A stretch of 64,000 bases of DNA from Aldersonia sp036524855 (GTDB lineage: Bacteria; Actinomycetota; Actinomycetes; Mycobacteriales; Mycobacteriaceae): contig DATDBL010000238.1 in assembly GCA_036524855.1 (NCBI GenBank), positions 12,567 to 76,566 of the forward strand, written 5' to 3'. Below, piece after piece: positions 63,311-64,000 of this stretch. A program made the translations under genes and the position numbers. The first letter of the stretch is position 1. Each line of letters opens with the position of its first letter. Below the pieces are notes generated by a model. It was not told the DNA's origin. It ran no database searches and was given only the letters and a program-made list of their open reading frames with translations.

Positions 63311-64000
63311 GTGTCCGACGCGATCCCACCCCAGCCGCCCACCGCGGGCGAGGTCGCCGCCGACACCCCGGCCCTGACCGCCCTGTGCGAGGCCGCCCGC
63401 GCCGAGAACCGGGCCGCCTTCCGCAAGGTCGACACCGCCGGCGTGTTCTACACCCGCTGGATGGGTCGCCGCGACTGTGTCACCGAACGCCACGTCAACA
63501 CCTGGGCCCACTCCGGACTGGTGGAGATCACCACCCGCCTCGCGTGCTCGACCACCACCGCCGAGCACTACGCCGAACTCGGTACCGCCCTGCGCGAACA
63601 CCTGCCCAAGACGCGGGCCGCGTTCGCCGCCGGCGAGATCGACTACCCGAAAGCCTGGCGCATCGCCACCGCCACCACCGGCTTCTCCGACGCGGTGGTC
63701 GCCGCAGTCGAAGCGAAAGCCGTCACGATCGCGGGGCGGTACGCACCCGCCCGGTTCGCCACCGAACTCGACGCCCTGTTGATCCGCACCGCCCCCGACG
63801 AACACGCCGAACTGCGCAAGGACGCCGAGAAATGGCAACGCCGGATCCGCCGCCGCAGCCTCGGCCCCCTGCACCGCGTCGAGGCCGACCTGTCCCCCGA
63901 GGAAGCCGCCGCCGTGTGGCAACGCGTCGGCGAGGTCGCCGCCACCGTCTGCGAACACGACCCCCGCGCCAAACAGCACCGCCTCGTCGACGCCTACCTC
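63311..64000 (+). CDS. DUF222 / 13E12-repeat protein (C-terminus outside window)
   Basis: 230 codons from GTG 63311 to the window end with no stop: VSDAIPPQPPTAGEVAADTP, then ARAENRAAFRKVDTAGVFYT, EITTRLACSTTTAEHYAELG, AFAAGEIDYPKAWRIATATT. This is the helical DUF222 domain of the mycobacterial 13E12 family, which normally ends in an HNH nuclease domain (beyond the window). These occur in many copies in actinobacterial genomes and behave like mobile or selfish genes. No stop or frameshift is seen in the part present. Confidence 0.85.
   Translation, partial: MSDAIPPQPPTAGEVAADTPALTALCEAARAENRAAFRKVDTAGVFYTRWMGRRDCVTERHVNTWAHSGLVEITTRLACSTTTAEHYAELGTALREHLPKTRAAFAAGEIDYPKAWRIATATTGFSDAVVAAVEAKAVTIAGRYAPARFATELDALLIRTAPDEHAELRKDAEKWQRRIRRRSLGPLHRVEADLSPEEAAAVWQRVGEVAATVCEHDPRAKQHRLVDAYL

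Noticed and set aside
63140..63979. 279-residue Gly-rich minus-strand frame at the right end
   Set aside because: Antisense of the DUF222 gene, whose plus-strand translation is a clear family match.

Overview
The window is high-GC actinobacterial DNA, dense in genes, with many GTG starts and GTGA/ATGA stop-start overlaps. The gene content points to a mycolic-acid-containing member of the Mycobacteriales (Gordonia, Rhodococcus, Nocardia or a relative). The main clues are AftD with its DUF2613 partner, LpqI, the fabG4-htdX-fadA2 block, an MmpL transporter, PknK, a Rv2566-Rv2569-like block and a 13E12/DUF222 protein. The genus cannot be fixed from the sequence alone.

Layout. (1) 0-13.5 kb is envelope and lipid metabolism laid out like Rv0236c-Rv0243 of M. 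tuberculosis: aftD (cut by the window edge), DUF2613, an isochorismate synthase and a universal stress protein on the minus strand; lpqI, a TetR regulator and a WS/DGAT-like acyltransferase on the plus strand; then htdX-fabG4 divergent from fadA2 around a 20-bp perfect palindrome, and a double-length TetR protein. (2) 13.6-18.7 kb is a compact plus-strand cluster: LuxR-type HTH protein, cytochrome b5/desaturase fusion, type III polyketide synthase and a SyrD/PvdE-type ABC exporter. It looks like an uncharacterised lipid biosynthesis and export locus. (3) 18.7-25.1 kb holds an HTH/nSTAND/WD40 protein, a CapK/PaaK-like adenylating ligase and a ThiF/E1-like enzyme, each with one apparent frameshift. 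(4) 25-32 kb is core metabolism: 6-phosphogluconate dehydrogenase, thioesterase, MmpL, PPOX flavoprotein and dnaX.

(5) 32.8-39.4 kb is an accessory island. It starts with a damaged transposase plus DUF6788 insertion sequence. A lower-GC defence-like operon follows: P63C-domain protein, 100-residue unknown and Shedu (DUF4263) nuclease, driven from a leader with two identical palindromes two helical turns apart. It ends with an AAA ATPase whose downstream partner gene has decayed. (6) 39.4-48.7 kb carries pknK, the fadA-fadB beta-oxidation operon, a DEAD-box helicase and a VanY-like peptidase with no canonical start at its signal peptide. (7) 48.7-53.2 kb matches Rv3720-Rv3715c: cyclopropane-synthase-like methyltransferase, FAD oxidase, SRPBCC protein, YbaB/EbfC and recR. 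(8) 53.3-61.5 kb is the four-gene transglutaminase/ATP-grasp/alpha-E/zinc-peptidase operon (Rv2566-Rv2569-like), whose chemistry is predicted but not established. (9) 61.5-62.8 kb is the wreck of an arabinose locus: an ABC-ATPase fragment fused in frame to a broken araA. (10) The window ends inside a DUF222/13E12 gene.

Several otherwise intact genes carry single-base frameshifts, often in short homopolymers. These may be assembly errors, so genes annotated with a frameshift should not automatically be read as dead. The araA region has large deletions and is a true pseudogene.
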